Source of the DNA: Betaproteobacteria bacterium
GTDB taxonomy: Bacteria > Pseudomonadota > Gammaproteobacteria > Burkholderiales > Methylophilaceae
Direction of reading: 5' to 3'
NCBI GenBank assembly: GCA_016868195.1
Contig: VGHQ01000008.1
Location: 1 to 40,609 of the forward strand
DNA length: 40,609 bases
Made by a program: the position numbers and the translations under genes. Within the stretch, counting starts at the first letter, position 1. Every line of letters begins with the position of its first letter. The notes below the pieces were generated by a model. The model saw only the letters and a list, made by a program, of their open reading frames with translations, searched no databases and was not told the DNA's origin. Positions 27,051 to 35,177 of the stretch are shown here, one piece after another.

Positions 27051-27530
27051 GCTTTCAAGCGTTTTAAATTTTCCTGCAGCATAAGAGGCTGCAAATGCAT
27101 TGGGTTTCACCATGGGAATGACATTACATGTGCCACGAATATAACCAATGGCCTCATGGATCACACAATTAGATCCAAACATCTCATCTGGATTAATATC
27201 GAGATGAACTTCAACAGTTCTTTCCTCTAATATATCTGCTAATTTAAGATACAAGTCCGATACCTTATACACCTCATTCATTAAACGATAGCGCGGTTTA
27301 TTTTGTTTTTGGTCATAGTCCCTCTCTCGAACTACTTCACCAAAAATTTTGCATCCATTATTTCCATTGATATGAACCACAATGGCCATCACATAATCTG
27401 CATACCAATCATTTCCAATTCTAATTCTTTCTGAATCACAGCCAATATAAATTTTTGACGCTATGGTTTGCGCCTCAATAAAAACTCGCACTTCTTCTAG
27501 ATTTATTTTTTTCATCATATATTCAATCAT
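27033..27530 (-). CDS. RNase H-like protein, DUF458/YkuK-like
   Basis: The protein has KIYIGCDSERI near the start, a strand-loop-strand AIVVHINGNNGCKIF, then VHLDINPDEMFGSNCVIHE and PMVKPNAFAASYAAGKF. These acidic strands and the KPxxFAAS-type ending match the YkuK/DUF458 family, which has an RNase H-like fold with unproven function. The frame can be extended to a TTG at 27555-27557. I chose ATG at 27530 because AGAAG lies about 10 nt before it; ATGs ending at 27518 and 27515 are also possible. It overlaps the end of ylqF by 18 nt, tail to tail, and is the left edge of a cluster of small genes. Confidence 0.65.
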   Translation of the reverse strand: MIEYMMKKINLEEVRVFIEAQTIASKIYIGCDSERIRIGNDWYADYVMAIVVHINGNNGCKIFGEVVRERDYDQKQNKPRYRLMNEVYKVSDLYLKLADILEERTVEVHLDINPDEMFGSNCVIHEAIGYIRGTCNVIPMVKPNAFAASYAAGKFKTLESLKVAV

Positions 27531-27571
27531 ATTAGAGAGACTTCTATTCAATAGCAAATGTTCATCTTAAT

Positions 27572-27600
27572 TTTTTATAGGGGGAGTTAACCCATAAAAA
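27572..27600. repeat. Inverted repeat with 10-bp arms
   Basis: TTTTTATAGGG and CCCATAAAAA pair (one bulged A) around the loop GGAGTTAA. It lies between the start of the DUF458-like gene and the stop of the small membrane protein gene. No T run follows on either strand beyond the arm, so it is a weak terminator at best; an operator or mRNA structure is equally possible. Confidence 0.35.
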
Positions 27601-27625
27601 TTTGTAGTCACGCCAATACTATAAG

Positions 27626-27784
27626 TCATTGATTATCTTTTTTATATAACTTCATTAAAGTTTTAATGCCTTTAATAATTAAGAAAGCAATAAGGCCGGC
27701 ATTAATAATGTAAAAAATAATGATTGAAATATCTATCAAATTAATTTTTGATATCCATCCCAAAAAGTCTTCTATGATTTGCAT
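27626..27784 (-). CDS. Small single-pass membrane protein (52 aa)
   Basis: A short frame read directly from the minus strand: it begins MQIIEDFLGWISKI, has a hydrophobic helix (ISIIIFYIINAGLIAFLII) and a basic tail (KGIKTLMKLYKKDNQ). The charge pattern suits a membrane helix with a cytoplasmic C-terminus. AGGTAG lies about 8 nt before the ATG. It occupies the otherwise empty gap between the DUF458-like gene and the 66-residue protein and runs in the same direction. Function unknown; without homologues it could be a chance frame. Confidence 0.5.
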   Translation of the reverse strand: MQIIEDFLGWISKINLIDISIIIFYIINAGLIAFLIIKGIKTLMKLYKKDNQ

Positions 27785-27811
27785 AATAAAATCTACCTAT
27801 ATGTAATTATT

Positions 27812-28012
27812 TTAACGTCTTCGCTTTTTCCACGTGTAAGCTGAACCATCGGGGCATTTTCCGTCAAGCACAGCATCCACACCAAATAGCCCTATAATTT
27901 CAATGCCATGGCCTTCAATAGTGACTAACTGATTCATTTCTTTGGCCAATTTTAAGGCCTCATCCAGCGTTAAGGCTTCAATATTTTTGATTTTACTCTT
28001 AACTTTATACAT
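27812..28012 (-). CDS. Small hypothetical protein (66 aa)
   Basis: The 66-residue protein has a predicted helix (LDEALKLAKEMNQ), two strands (VTIEGHGIEIIGLFGVD) and a C-terminus with CPDGSAYTWKKRRR. It looks like a compact alpha/beta cytoplasmic protein; I do not recognise it. It is divergent from the Cys-repeat protein gene, with 37 nt between the start codons, and points towards the small membrane protein gene. Confidence 0.55.
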   Translation of the reverse strand: MYKVKSKIKNIEALTLDEALKLAKEMNQLVTIEGHGIEIIGLFGVDAVLDGKCPDGSAYTWKKRRR

Positions 28013-28049
28013 GCTCTTTTTAAAACACAGGGTATAGTTATTCTAACTT

Positions 28050-28319
28050 ATGAAATATTTTACTTTTTTCTTTTATTCTTGTTTTTTTATGATAGTGACA
28101 AGTCATGCAGCAAATGATTCACATTGTTATGCTATTAAAAACACGGATCAAAAAAATTTCTGTCTTGCCCTTGTAAAAAAAAAGGATTCATACTGCTATA
28201 ACATTCGTGAGTCTGATTCAAAGCATATGTGTGTAGCACAAATCAAGAATCAGAAAAGCTATTGTTATAGTATTCAATCGCATGATGTGAAGAATCACTG
28301 TTTAGCTTTATTGAAATAA
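28050..28319 (+). CDS. Secreted protein with three 23-residue Cys repeats
   Basis: The 89-residue protein has a signal peptide (1-20, ending TSHAAND). The mature part is three tandem repeats of exactly 23 residues: Cys at 26, 49 and 72, and again at 38, 61 and 84. Each unit reads roughly S-x-C-Y-x-I-x-x-x-D-x-K-x-x-C-L/V-A. The even spacing suggests one disulfide per unit or a small disulfide-linked solenoid in the periplasm. I know no assigned function. No Shine-Dalgarno is visible before the ATG. It ends 7 nt before the next gene, so the two are probably co-expressed. Confidence 0.7.
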   Translation: MKYFTFFFYSCFFMIVTSHAANDSHCYAIKNTDQKNFCLALVKKKDSYCYNIRESDSKHMCVAQIKNQKSYCYSIQSHDVKNHCLALLK

Positions 28320-28326
28320 GACCTCT

Positions 28327-28704
28327 ATGAAAAAACTTTATTTACTTGTGATTCTTTGCTTAACAAGTTCATCAGCTCATGCCGCGTGGATAAAAGTTTG
28401 GGAGTCTGATGCGAGCCAACATTTTGTTCAATCCGAAACTGTGAAAAACAAAAATCAATTAGCGAGTTTTTGGCTGTTAACAAATCATAATGCAATAGAT
28501 GAATCTGGTTATTTGTCTTACAAACAAAAAATTGAAATGGATTGCGGATATAATCAGTTAAGGTTAGTTGCACAGATTGGTTATGAGGAAGCAATGGGTT
28601 TAGGACGATCTCATCGCTTTCGCAAGGCTTATGAAGAATGGGAAGAAATTCTCCCAGATAGCCTTGGTGGCGAACTTTATAAGTATCTATGTTTTAAAAA
28701 ATAA
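28327..28704 (+). CDS. Secreted surface-adhesin-E-like protein
   Basis: The 125-residue protein has a signal peptide (1-19, cut after SSAHA). Its mature domain has W-x-K-V-W-E-S-D, a FVQSETVKNK stretch, ASFWLLTNHN, SYKQKIEMDCGYNQLRLV and the C-terminal ILPDSLGGELYKYLCFKK with a second Cys. This pattern resembles the surface-adhesin protein E domain (PF16747 type), common as small periplasmic or surface proteins in beta- and gammaproteobacteria; an adhesion role is not implied for most members. It follows the Cys-repeat gene by 7 nt. The call rests on remembered pattern, not on a search. Confidence 0.6.
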   Translation: MKKLYLLVILCLTSSSAHAAWIKVWESDASQHFVQSETVKNKNQLASFWLLTNHNAIDESGYLSYKQKIEMDCGYNQLRLVAQIGYEEAMGLGRSHRFRKAYEEWEEILPDSLGGELYKYLCFKK

Positions 28705-28740
28705 AATCAATAAATTAGGTGTATGACTTAAATATATTCT

Positions 28741-29409
28741 TTATAACTTTGAAAAATCAATTTTTTTAACAACATTTTTGGTAATCACTTTAACTAATTC
28801 AGCGATTGCGTCATCAAATATTTTTTTCGTTTCTTCTAAAAGGGCATCATCTCCAATAGGAGGCGGCAATACATAACTATCTTCTTCAATAGTAGCCATA
28901 ATCTTGTTTGTTTTTTTATCAAAAATCCTAATTGCGATGCTCGTTGTAATTTCGTCGGTAAGAAATTGTTTATTCACTGTAAATTCTTTAATTCCAAATT
29001 CACAGATATATTCTGATGTATCCGATGGGTTAAATTGATAGGTTATATTTTGATCTTTCAGCCATTCTTTGTAATTTTTTAAATCTTTATGATTAGAAAT
29101 GACCTTAATCGATTTGAATTTATGAAGCGTCGCAAACTCACTTTCCAAACCTTGAGCAAAATTTTGAATAAGTGAATCGATATCAATATTATTTTTGACT
29201 TGATTTGTCTGTTTTTCTTTAGTCACACTCTCTTCAAAGATTGAACCAAAGTATCCTAACCAAAAACCGCTTCTATCACTCACTCCTTTAATTTGAGGTG
29301 AAGTCACATTGACAATGGATAACTCAGCCTGAGAAAAATCTCTCGCATAACTTATATGAGTTATGAAAAACAACAATAATAGGATTTTCTTCATCAGTAT
29401 CTTTTGCAT
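28741..29409 (-). CDS. Exported protein of unknown function
   Basis: The 222-residue protein has a signal peptide (hydrophobic KKILLLLFFITHISYA, residues 7-22) and a mostly polar mature part with alternating helix and strand. The segment DEITTSIAIRIFDKKTNKIMATIEEDSY and the C-terminal helix DALLEETKKIFDDAIAELV resemble CsgG-like or penicillin-binding-protein-activator-like periplasmic domains that assemble with lipoproteins. I cannot assign it; there is no lipobox Cys. A second ATG six codons in is also possible; AGAGGG upstream favours the first. It converges with the adhesin-E-like gene. Confidence 0.55.
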   Translation of the reverse strand: MQKILMKKILLLLFFITHISYARDFSQAELSIVNVTSPQIKGVSDRSGFWLGYFGSIFEESVTKEKQTNQVKNNIDIDSLIQNFAQGLESEFATLHKFKSIKVISNHKDLKNYKEWLKDQNITYQFNPSDTSEYICEFGIKEFTVNKQFLTDEITTSIAIRIFDKKTNKIMATIEEDSYVLPPPIGDDALLEETKKIFDDAIAELVKVITKNVVKKIDFSKL

Positions 29410-29523
29410 ATATTTGTGTTGCCCTCTTGATGATTAAGAAATACGTCATAGCTTTATGATAAAAACTACAAATTTATAATACCTAATTGATCTGATGTTG
29501 AATGAGATAGATAAAATTAAATA

Positions 29524-29790
29524 TTAATAACCGTATCTTCGATCTTGACCCTGTCTCATTTGCTCTTGCTCAAGTTTTGTCTCTTCCTGTTGTCTTCTAA
29601 TTTTTTCTTGCTGAGGTTTCAATAGTTCTTGTTGATTTTTCATGCGCTCCATAAAGTTTCCATTATCAAGACATTGTCTATAGGCTTCTTCTGATTGATT
29701 ATCAACTGAAGTGGAGGGCATGACACAAATTGCTTCTGATACAAAGGGAGTATAAAAAAGTAACACCACAATAAATTTTTTCATTGACAC
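29524..29790 (-). CDS. Small exported protein with Gln/Glu-rich coiled-coil tail
   Basis: The 88-residue protein has a signal peptide (4-20, ending VSEA), two cysteines (22 and 39) and a C-terminal half (47-85) of Q, E, K and R in helical heptads (QQELLKPQQEK, QQEETKLEQEQ), probably a coiled coil. The start is GTG at 29790 (GGAAGG lies 7 nt before it) or the ATG two codons later. Function unknown. It lies in the AT-rich part of the cluster and reads towards the previous exported protein gene, 114 nt away. Confidence 0.5.
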   Translation of the reverse strand: MSMKKFIVVLLFYTPFVSEAICVMPSTSVDNQSEEAYRQCLDNGNFMERMKNQQELLKPQQEKIRRQQEETKLEQEQMRQGQDRRYGY

Positions 29791-29983
29791 TTGCTAACCT
29801 TCCATATTTTTACTTACTTGGGACCCTCGACATGAGTTGAGCTTATGACACTATTTTTATAAATAAAAATTAATTATATTTTAAGTCTTGTTTTTATAAA
29901 ATAAATTATTTTAGTTTCAACATTTATAGTGTAAAGTACTCGGTAGTTTATTTATCACAAAAAACAAGGTAAGAGCAGCAATA

Positions 29984-30610
29984 ATGTTCACAAGACATCA
30001 AATAACATTGGTGTCAAATCCAGTTTGTTCTAGACCAGTTAACAACCTAATAGAAGCTGATTTTCAATTCTACGACAAGGACGGATTTGAACTCAATATA
30101 GCAGAGCAGAAATTTTATTCTGCTATGGGGCATCCTATTAATTATCCTATTTTAAATCACCGTTGCTGGCAAGAACCTTGGTTTGAGCTTGACGATGATA
30201 AGATTACTGACCTTATTTTAGATCATTCTATGTTTTTATGCCGATGTGCCTACGATAATGCAGCCTCAAACCAACTCAAAAGTTTAAGGAATAAATTTCC
30301 TCTAGCTGATTATCTACTCAGATCAAAACAAAAATGGGGATTTGATTTTGCACTTGATGCAGTTGCTGCCAATGGTACAGTTTTCGAAGTGTTACATATT
30401 GAATACGACAACTATAATTTTGAATATTTCAAAAATAAAATGTTAATATTTGAATGGGCGATACAGCACATAGATTGGAGAGACGCTGCTCGGAGAGTCT
30501 GGGCTCACAAAGATAAATGGAAAAGTATGAGAGGATTTGAGCAGAATAACTGGAAAGCCAACTATTTAATCAATTGGAATAAAGCAGAATACACAGAGAA
30601 AACAATATAA
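29984..30610 (+). CDS. Protein of unknown function (208 aa)
   Basis: The protein is rich in aromatic residues and has no signal peptide or membrane helix. Noticeable parts are DFQFYDKDGFELNIAEQKFY, four Cys (two in MFLCRCAYDN), KWGFDFALDAVAANG, VLHIEYDNYNFEYF and a Trp-rich end (WAIQHIDWRDAARRVW, NNWKANYLINW). I do not recognise a family. The frame is long, uses ordinary codons and has an AAGGTAAGAG sequence before the ATG, so it is likely a real gene. It stands alone between an AT-rich spacer of 193 nt and the 3' end of tRNA-Arg, the place where integrated DNA is often found. Confidence 0.65.
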   Translation: MFTRHQITLVSNPVCSRPVNNLIEADFQFYDKDGFELNIAEQKFYSAMGHPINYPILNHRCWQEPWFELDDDKITDLILDHSMFLCRCAYDNAASNQLKSLRNKFPLADYLLRSKQKWGFDFALDAVAANGTVFEVLHIEYDNYNFEYFKNKMLIFEWAIQHIDWRDAARRVWAHKDKWKSMRGFEQNNWKANYLINWNKAEYTEKTI

Positions 30611-30649
30611 ATATACAGAGTTATTATTGGACCTTTATGTATGTAAATG

Positions 30650-30722
30650 CCTCCCCACCCTGACTCGAACAGGGATCTAAACCTTAGGAGTGTCTTGTTC
30701 TATCCTGTTGAACTATGGGGAG
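30650..30722 (-). tRNA. tRNA-Arg (anticodon CCU)
   Basis: On the minus strand the 73-nt cloverleaf folds well. The acceptor CTCCCCA/TGGGGAG is 7 perfect pairs and the D-stem is GTTC/GAAC. The anticodon loop CTCCTAA carries CCT, on a stem with one A-G mismatch next to the loop. The T-arm is CCCTG-TTCGAGT-CAGGG. Discriminator is G; CCA is not encoded (CAT follows). It reads AGG codons. Confidence 0.93.
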
Positions 30723-30729
30723 AATCTTG

Positions 30730-30735
30730 ATTATA
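30730..30735 (-). promoter_or_regulatory. -10 element of the tRNA-Arg gene
   Basis: A perfect TATAAT on the minus strand ends 7 nt before the mature tRNA 5' end. Transcription would start at or within 1-2 nt of the tRNA. No good -35 hexamer is visible. Confidence 0.45.
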
Positions 30736-30814
30736 CAATTGATCATACCCTTATTTCTTACTTTAGTTTTATGTCTTAATTGTATTTTTTCCCACTCATT
30801 TAGTTAAGTATATT

Positions 30815-32269
30815 TTATTTTTTTAAAAAAGTTTTAAGTAAATGAATTCCAAAACTCACTCCAAATCCATTGACTTCGCTTACTGCGGCACCTAGGCCAG
30901 CCTTTCGATTGCTTGATGAGAGATCGGTGTGTAACCAAGGAACATTTTTTTCAATAAATCGATTTAAAAAACGTGCAGCGTGGATATGGTCCGCACCACC
31001 CTCTAGTGTGCATTGTTTGATATCGGCAATCCCGCTTTCCAAATCTTCTTCATAATCTTCATCAAATGGAAATGCAGTAACACGCTCCCCTGCATCACTT
31101 CCAGCACGTACCGCTAAACATGATAGCTCAGGTCGATTCGATATCACTCCACTATAACGGTCACCTAATGCTGTTGCCATACTGCCAGTGAGTGTTGCAA
31201 AATCCATCATCATGTCAGGTTTCAAGCGAGACGCTAGTGTTAAAGTATCTGCTAAGACCATACGCCCTTCTGCATCAGTATGCATAATCTCAATCGTGGT
31301 GCCGTTAAGCGATTTCACCACATCATTTTGTTTATAGGCTTTAGGTCCAATATGGTTTTGTGCAATTGCTAACCAACAATCAACTTGAATGGGCAATTTT
31401 AAAAGGGTTGCAGTTAATAAAATACCAAGAGAGACTGCTGAACCATTCATATCCTCATGCATACCATGCATATAGCGTGCAGGTTTTAGATTGTGTCCGC
31501 CTGTGTCAAAACAAATGCCTTTACCAATCACAGCAATCGTTTTTTTAATTTGTTTAGGTTTATAAGTGAGGTGCACAATGGCTGCGTCTTGCGGTTCAGA
31601 ACCTTGGCCCACGGCTACAAAGGAACCTGCACCCATCTTTTTTAATTTTTTCATATCAAACTCCTCTAATTTCCAGCCGTTTGATTTTGCGAGTGATTTA
31701 ATTTTTGAGCGGTATATCGAAGGTGTGAGCTCATTGGGGGGCAACATCGTAAGTTCACGTGTCAAAGTATTACCACGGACAATCGCGATTTCATCACTAA
31801 ATTTATCTTGTATCTCAACTCCAAATAATTTAATCGATTTGATATTTTTTTTAAGATTTTCTTTCTTTCGACTAGGTAAAGTTTGACTATTCATAAGTGC
31901 CACATAAATAGCAGCACGTGCATTTTGTTCTTTTAAATCTTCCCTACCAAATATTCCGATGGTAAGCATTGGAGGATTTTCAGAAAGCAAAGGTTGTAGT
32001 GCTTTTCGGATGAGAGTGTGCCTTTGAAAGGTATTCTTTTTTTTATCTAACACGACAAAACTTAAAAAATGTCCGCCCTGAATCTCCATCGTAATAGGCG
32101 ATTTAGCTAAACTCTCCATTTTTTTATCTATTCGCTTAAGTTTTAGTTCAAGCTCTTTATGAAAAGGAAAAGTTTTTAAGGTTACACTATCCAACACAAC
32201 AAGATGATGACTCCCTTTGATGTTTTTTTCTGTCGCTAAACCTCTTTTTTGTACAATTTGAATCGCCAT
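30815..32269 (-). CDS. Leucyl aminopeptidase (family M17)
   Basis: This M17 di-metal exopeptidase (484 aa) removes N-terminal residues from peptides in the cytosol. All active-site positions of E. coli PepA have counterparts exactly 20 residues earlier: Lys250, Asp255, Lys262 (catalytic), Asp273, Asp332, Glu334 and Arg336, seen in GKGICFDTGG, KPARYMH, HEDMNGSA and TDAEGRMVLAD. The sequence otherwise diverges from PepA (FDTGGHNLKPARYMHGM in place of the usual FDSGGISIKP). This suggests a distinct M17 subgroup seen in alpha- and betaproteobacteria. GAAGGA lies 10 nt before the ATG. The gene is divergent from aceE and separated from the tRNA by 92 nt. Confidence 0.9.
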   Translation of the reverse strand: MAIQIVQKRGLATEKNIKGSHHLVVLDSVTLKTFPFHKELELKLKRIDKKMESLAKSPITMEIQGGHFLSFVVLDKKKNTFQRHTLIRKALQPLLSENPPMLTIGIFGREDLKEQNARAAIYVALMNSQTLPSRKKENLKKNIKSIKLFGVEIQDKFSDEIAIVRGNTLTRELTMLPPNELTPSIYRSKIKSLAKSNGWKLEEFDMKKLKKMGAGSFVAVGQGSEPQDAAIVHLTYKPKQIKKTIAVIGKGICFDTGGHNLKPARYMHGMHEDMNGSAVSLGILLTATLLKLPIQVDCWLAIAQNHIGPKAYKQNDVVKSLNGTTIEIMHTDAEGRMVLADTLTLASRLKPDMMMDFATLTGSMATALGDRYSGVISNRPELSCLAVRAGSDAGERVTAFPFDEDYEEDLESGIADIKQCTLEGGADHIHAARFLNRFIEKNVPWLHTDLSSSNRKAGLGAAVSEVNGFGVSFGIHLLKTFLKK

Positions 32270-32447
32270 ATGCTTTTAATCCTTCAATGAACGTGCTATT
32301 AAAAAATATCAATAAAATCAATAGAATATTACTTTTATTTACACTTTTAACTTACTTTTTTACTTGACCCAAAGCCTTAAAAACGCCAAACTTGAAGCTA
32401 TATGAGTTCATTCAACGCGTTATCACTCACAAAATATAGAACCCCCT

Positions 32448-32477
32448 TTGGCACTAGGTAAATAAAGCATCTATTAT
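32448..32477 (+). promoter_or_regulatory. Putative sigma-70 promoter of the pyruvate dehydrogenase operon
   Basis: TTGGCA (32448-32453) and TATTAT (32472-32477) are 18 nt apart, about 37 nt before a GGAG (32505-32508) and the aceE ATG at 32521. The rest of this 251-nt divergent region (32270-32520) is AT-rich and shows no other element I can name. Confidence 0.5.
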
Positions 32478-32520
32478 ACCGTTAGCGTCCTTATTAAAAA
32501 TTCTGGAGTTATATTAAAAC

Positions 32521-35175
32521 ATGGCATCTATACCTGATATCGACAATCAAGAAACGCAAGAGTGGCTTGATGCTCTTAATGCCGTCATTGAAACGGAAGG
32601 TATTGAACGTGCTCACTTCTTGATTGAGTCTATGATTGATCAAGCGCGTCGATCTGGGGCTAATTTGCCATATAACGCGACCACCGCTTACCTGAACACT
32701 ATACCGACGCATCTTCAGCAACGCCATCCAGGTAATCCTGATATGGAACGTCGTATTAAGGCTCTCATTCGATGGAATGCAGTCATGACCGTATTGCGTG
32801 CGAATGAAAAATCACCAGGTGTCGGGGGTCATATTGCAAGCTTCCAATCGGCAGCCACCTTATATGATGTAGGGTTTAATCATTTCTTTAGGGCGGCGAA
32901 TGATAAATTCCAAGGTGACCTTGTCTATTTCCAAGGTCACTCATCCCCTGGTGTGTATGCAAGAGCTTATCTAGAGGGTCGTATCTCAGAAGAACAGCTC
33001 TCTAATTTCCGCATGGAAACAGGGGGCAAGGGATTATCGAGCTATCCTCACCCGTGGCTCATGCCTGATTTCTGGCAGTTCCCCACGGTATCGATGGGTT
33101 TAGGCCCTATCATGGGCATTTATCAAGCGCGATTCTTAAAATACCTACACGATCGTGGTATTGCGGATACTTCCGATCGTAAAGTATGGGTGTTCTGTGG
33201 TGATGGCGAGATGGACGAGCCTGAATCATTGGGTGCGATTTCATTAGCGTCTCGTGAGAAACTTGATAACCTCATTTTTGTGGTGAACTGTAACTTACAA
33301 CGTCTCGATGGTCCTGTGCGTGGTAACGGCAAGATTATTCAAGAACTTGAATCTGATTTTAGAGGTTCAGGTTGGAATGTGATTAAAGTGATTTGGGGCT
33401 CTTACTGGGATCCCTTAATCGCGATGGATAAAACAGACCTACTCAAAAAGCGTATGGAAGAATGCGTAGATGGTGAGTACCAAAACTTTAAAGCGAAAGG
33501 TGGCGCCTACACACGCGAACATTTCTTTGGTAAATATCCAGAATTAAAAGAGATGGTCACTGCCATGTCAGATCAAGATATTTGGCGTTTAAATCGGGGT
33601 GGACATGATCCTCATAAGGTATATGCAGCTTATGCCGCAGCGACATCTCACAAGGACCAACCTTCTGTCGTCTTGGCAAAAACGGTCAAAGGTTATGGCA
33701 TGGGCGATGCAGGTGAGGGACAAAATATTACGCACCAACAAAAGAGCATGGACATTAGTTCTTTAAAAGCTTTCCGTGATCGTTTTGATTTGCCGATTTC
33801 AGATGAGGATGTTGAAAAATTATCTTTCTATAAACCAGCATCGGATTCACCTGAAATTAAATACATGATAGAAAGACGTGATGCGCTCGGTGGTTTTGTA
33901 CCGCAACGAAAACGTAAAGGTAATGCCCTTAAAACACCACCACTCTCGACTTTTGAAAATATGTTAACCGCAACAGGAGAACGCGAGATCTCAACAACGA
34001 TGGCATTCGTAAGAATTCTTTCTACGCTTGTACGTGACAAAGAGCTCGGTAAATATGTTGTACCGATTGTGCCCGATGAAGCGCGCACCTTTGGTATGGA
34101 GGGTATGTTTAGACAACTCGGTATTTACTCTTCCGTCGGTCAATTGTATGAACCGCAAGATTCAGATCAAGTGATGTTCTATAAAGAACAACGAGACGGT
34201 CAGATTCTAGAAGAAGGTATTAATGAAGCGGGCTCATTTTCATCTTGGATAGCCGCAGCGACTTCCTATACCGTCAACGGCATTCAAATGATTCCGTTTT
34301 ATATTTTCTACTCCATGTTTGGTTTCCAACGTATTGGAGATCTTGCATGGGCAGCGGGTGATTCTCGCGCGCGCGGATTCTTACTCGGGGCGACTGCAGG
34401 TCGCACCACATTGAATGGCGAGGGCTTACAACATGAAGATGGTCATAGTCAATTGATGGCCGCTATGATTCCTAATTGCGTTTCTTATGATCCCACTTTT
34501 TCATACGAACTTGCTGTGATTATGCAAGACGGTTTAAAACGTATGATTGAGAATCAAGAAGATGTGTTCTATTACATTACCCTCATGAATGAAAATTATA
34601 GCCACCCTGAAATGCCTAAAGGGGTTGAGGCGAACATCATCAAGGGTATGTATGTATTCTCCACTTCAAAAATCAAGGGTGAGAAAGTGCAACTCATGGG
34701 TAGTGGTGTCATTCTTCGTGAAGTGATTGAAGCACAAAAAATCTTAGAAAATGATTATGGTGTGTCAGCCGATGTGTGGAGTGTCACAAGCTTTAATGAG
34801 CTTCGTAAGGATGCATTAGAGATAGATCGTTGGAATCGTATGAATCCTGATAAGCCCCAAAAAGAATCCCATATTACAAAACTTCTTAAAAAAGCAGAGG
34901 GTCCTATCATTGCATCGACCGATTATATGAAATCGTTCGCAGAACAAATCGCTGTCTTTTTACCACACACATTTGTAGCGCTAGGCACCGATGGGTTTGG
35001 ACGCTCTGACTCAAGAGAAAATTTACGTCAGTTCTTTGAAGTTGATCGTCATTATGTCGTGGTCGCCACACTTAAAGCATTAAGTGATGAAGGTAAGATC
35101 AAATCATCTATCGTGACTGATGCGATTAAGAAATTTAAACTTGATCCTAATAAACCTAATCCGGTGACTCAGTAA
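32521..35175 (+). CDS. aceE: Pyruvate dehydrogenase E1 component (homodimeric)
   Basis: AceE (884 aa) decarboxylates pyruvate with thiamine diphosphate and transfers the acetyl group to the lipoyl arm of E2. It has the single-chain E1 layout: FQGHSSPGVYARAYLEGR, the ThDP motif GDGEMDEPESLGAISLA, NCNLQRLDGPVRGN, the RTFGMEGMFRQLGIYSS segment of the pyrimidine domain, and the C-terminal VALGTDGFGRSDSR. The length is typical of gamma- and betaproteobacterial E1. It starts an operon: aceF begins 2 nt after its stop and lpd 5 nt after aceF. GGAG at 32505 is 12 nt before the ATG. Confidence 0.97.
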   Translation: MASIPDIDNQETQEWLDALNAVIETEGIERAHFLIESMIDQARRSGANLPYNATTAYLNTIPTHLQQRHPGNPDMERRIKALIRWNAVMTVLRANEKSPGVGGHIASFQSAATLYDVGFNHFFRAANDKFQGDLVYFQGHSSPGVYARAYLEGRISEEQLSNFRMETGGKGLSSYPHPWLMPDFWQFPTVSMGLGPIMGIYQARFLKYLHDRGIADTSDRKVWVFCGDGEMDEPESLGAISLASREKLDNLIFVVNCNLQRLDGPVRGNGKIIQELESDFRGSGWNVIKVIWGSYWDPLIAMDKTDLLKKRMEECVDGEYQNFKAKGGAYTREHFFGKYPELKEMVTAMSDQDIWRLNRGGHDPHKVYAAYAAATSHKDQPSVVLAKTVKGYGMGDAGEGQNITHQQKSMDISSLKAFRDRFDLPISDEDVEKLSFYKPASDSPEIKYMIERRDALGGFVPQRKRKGNALKTPPLSTFENMLTATGEREISTTMAFVRILSTLVRDKELGKYVVPIVPDEARTFGMEGMFRQLGIYSSVGQLYEPQDSDQVMFYKEQRDGQILEEGINEAGSFSSWIAAATSYTVNGIQMIPFYIFYSMFGFQRIGDLAWAAGDSRARGFLLGATAGRTTLNGEGLQHEDGHSQLMAAMIPNCVSYDPTFSYELAVIMQDGLKRMIENQEDVFYYITLMNENYSHPEMPKGVEANIIKGMYVFSTSKIKGEKVQLMGSGVILREVIEAQKILENDYGVSADVWSVTSFNELRKDALEIDRWNRMNPDKPQKESHITKLLKKAEGPIIASTDYMKSFAEQIAVFLPHTFVALGTDGFGRSDSRENLRQFFEVDRHYVVVATLKALSDEGKIKSSIVTDAIKKFKLDPNKPNPVTQ

Positions 35176-35177
35176 AT

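Noticed and set aside
27572-27600. Hairpin considered as a terminator for the small membrane protein gene
   Set aside because: On the relevant strand no T run follows the stem, so it is listed only as an inverted repeat.
27558-30650. Possibility of a complete integrated element (prophage, integron or transposon)
   Set aside because: No integrase, transposase, terminal repeats or second copy of the tRNA 3' end could be found within the window.
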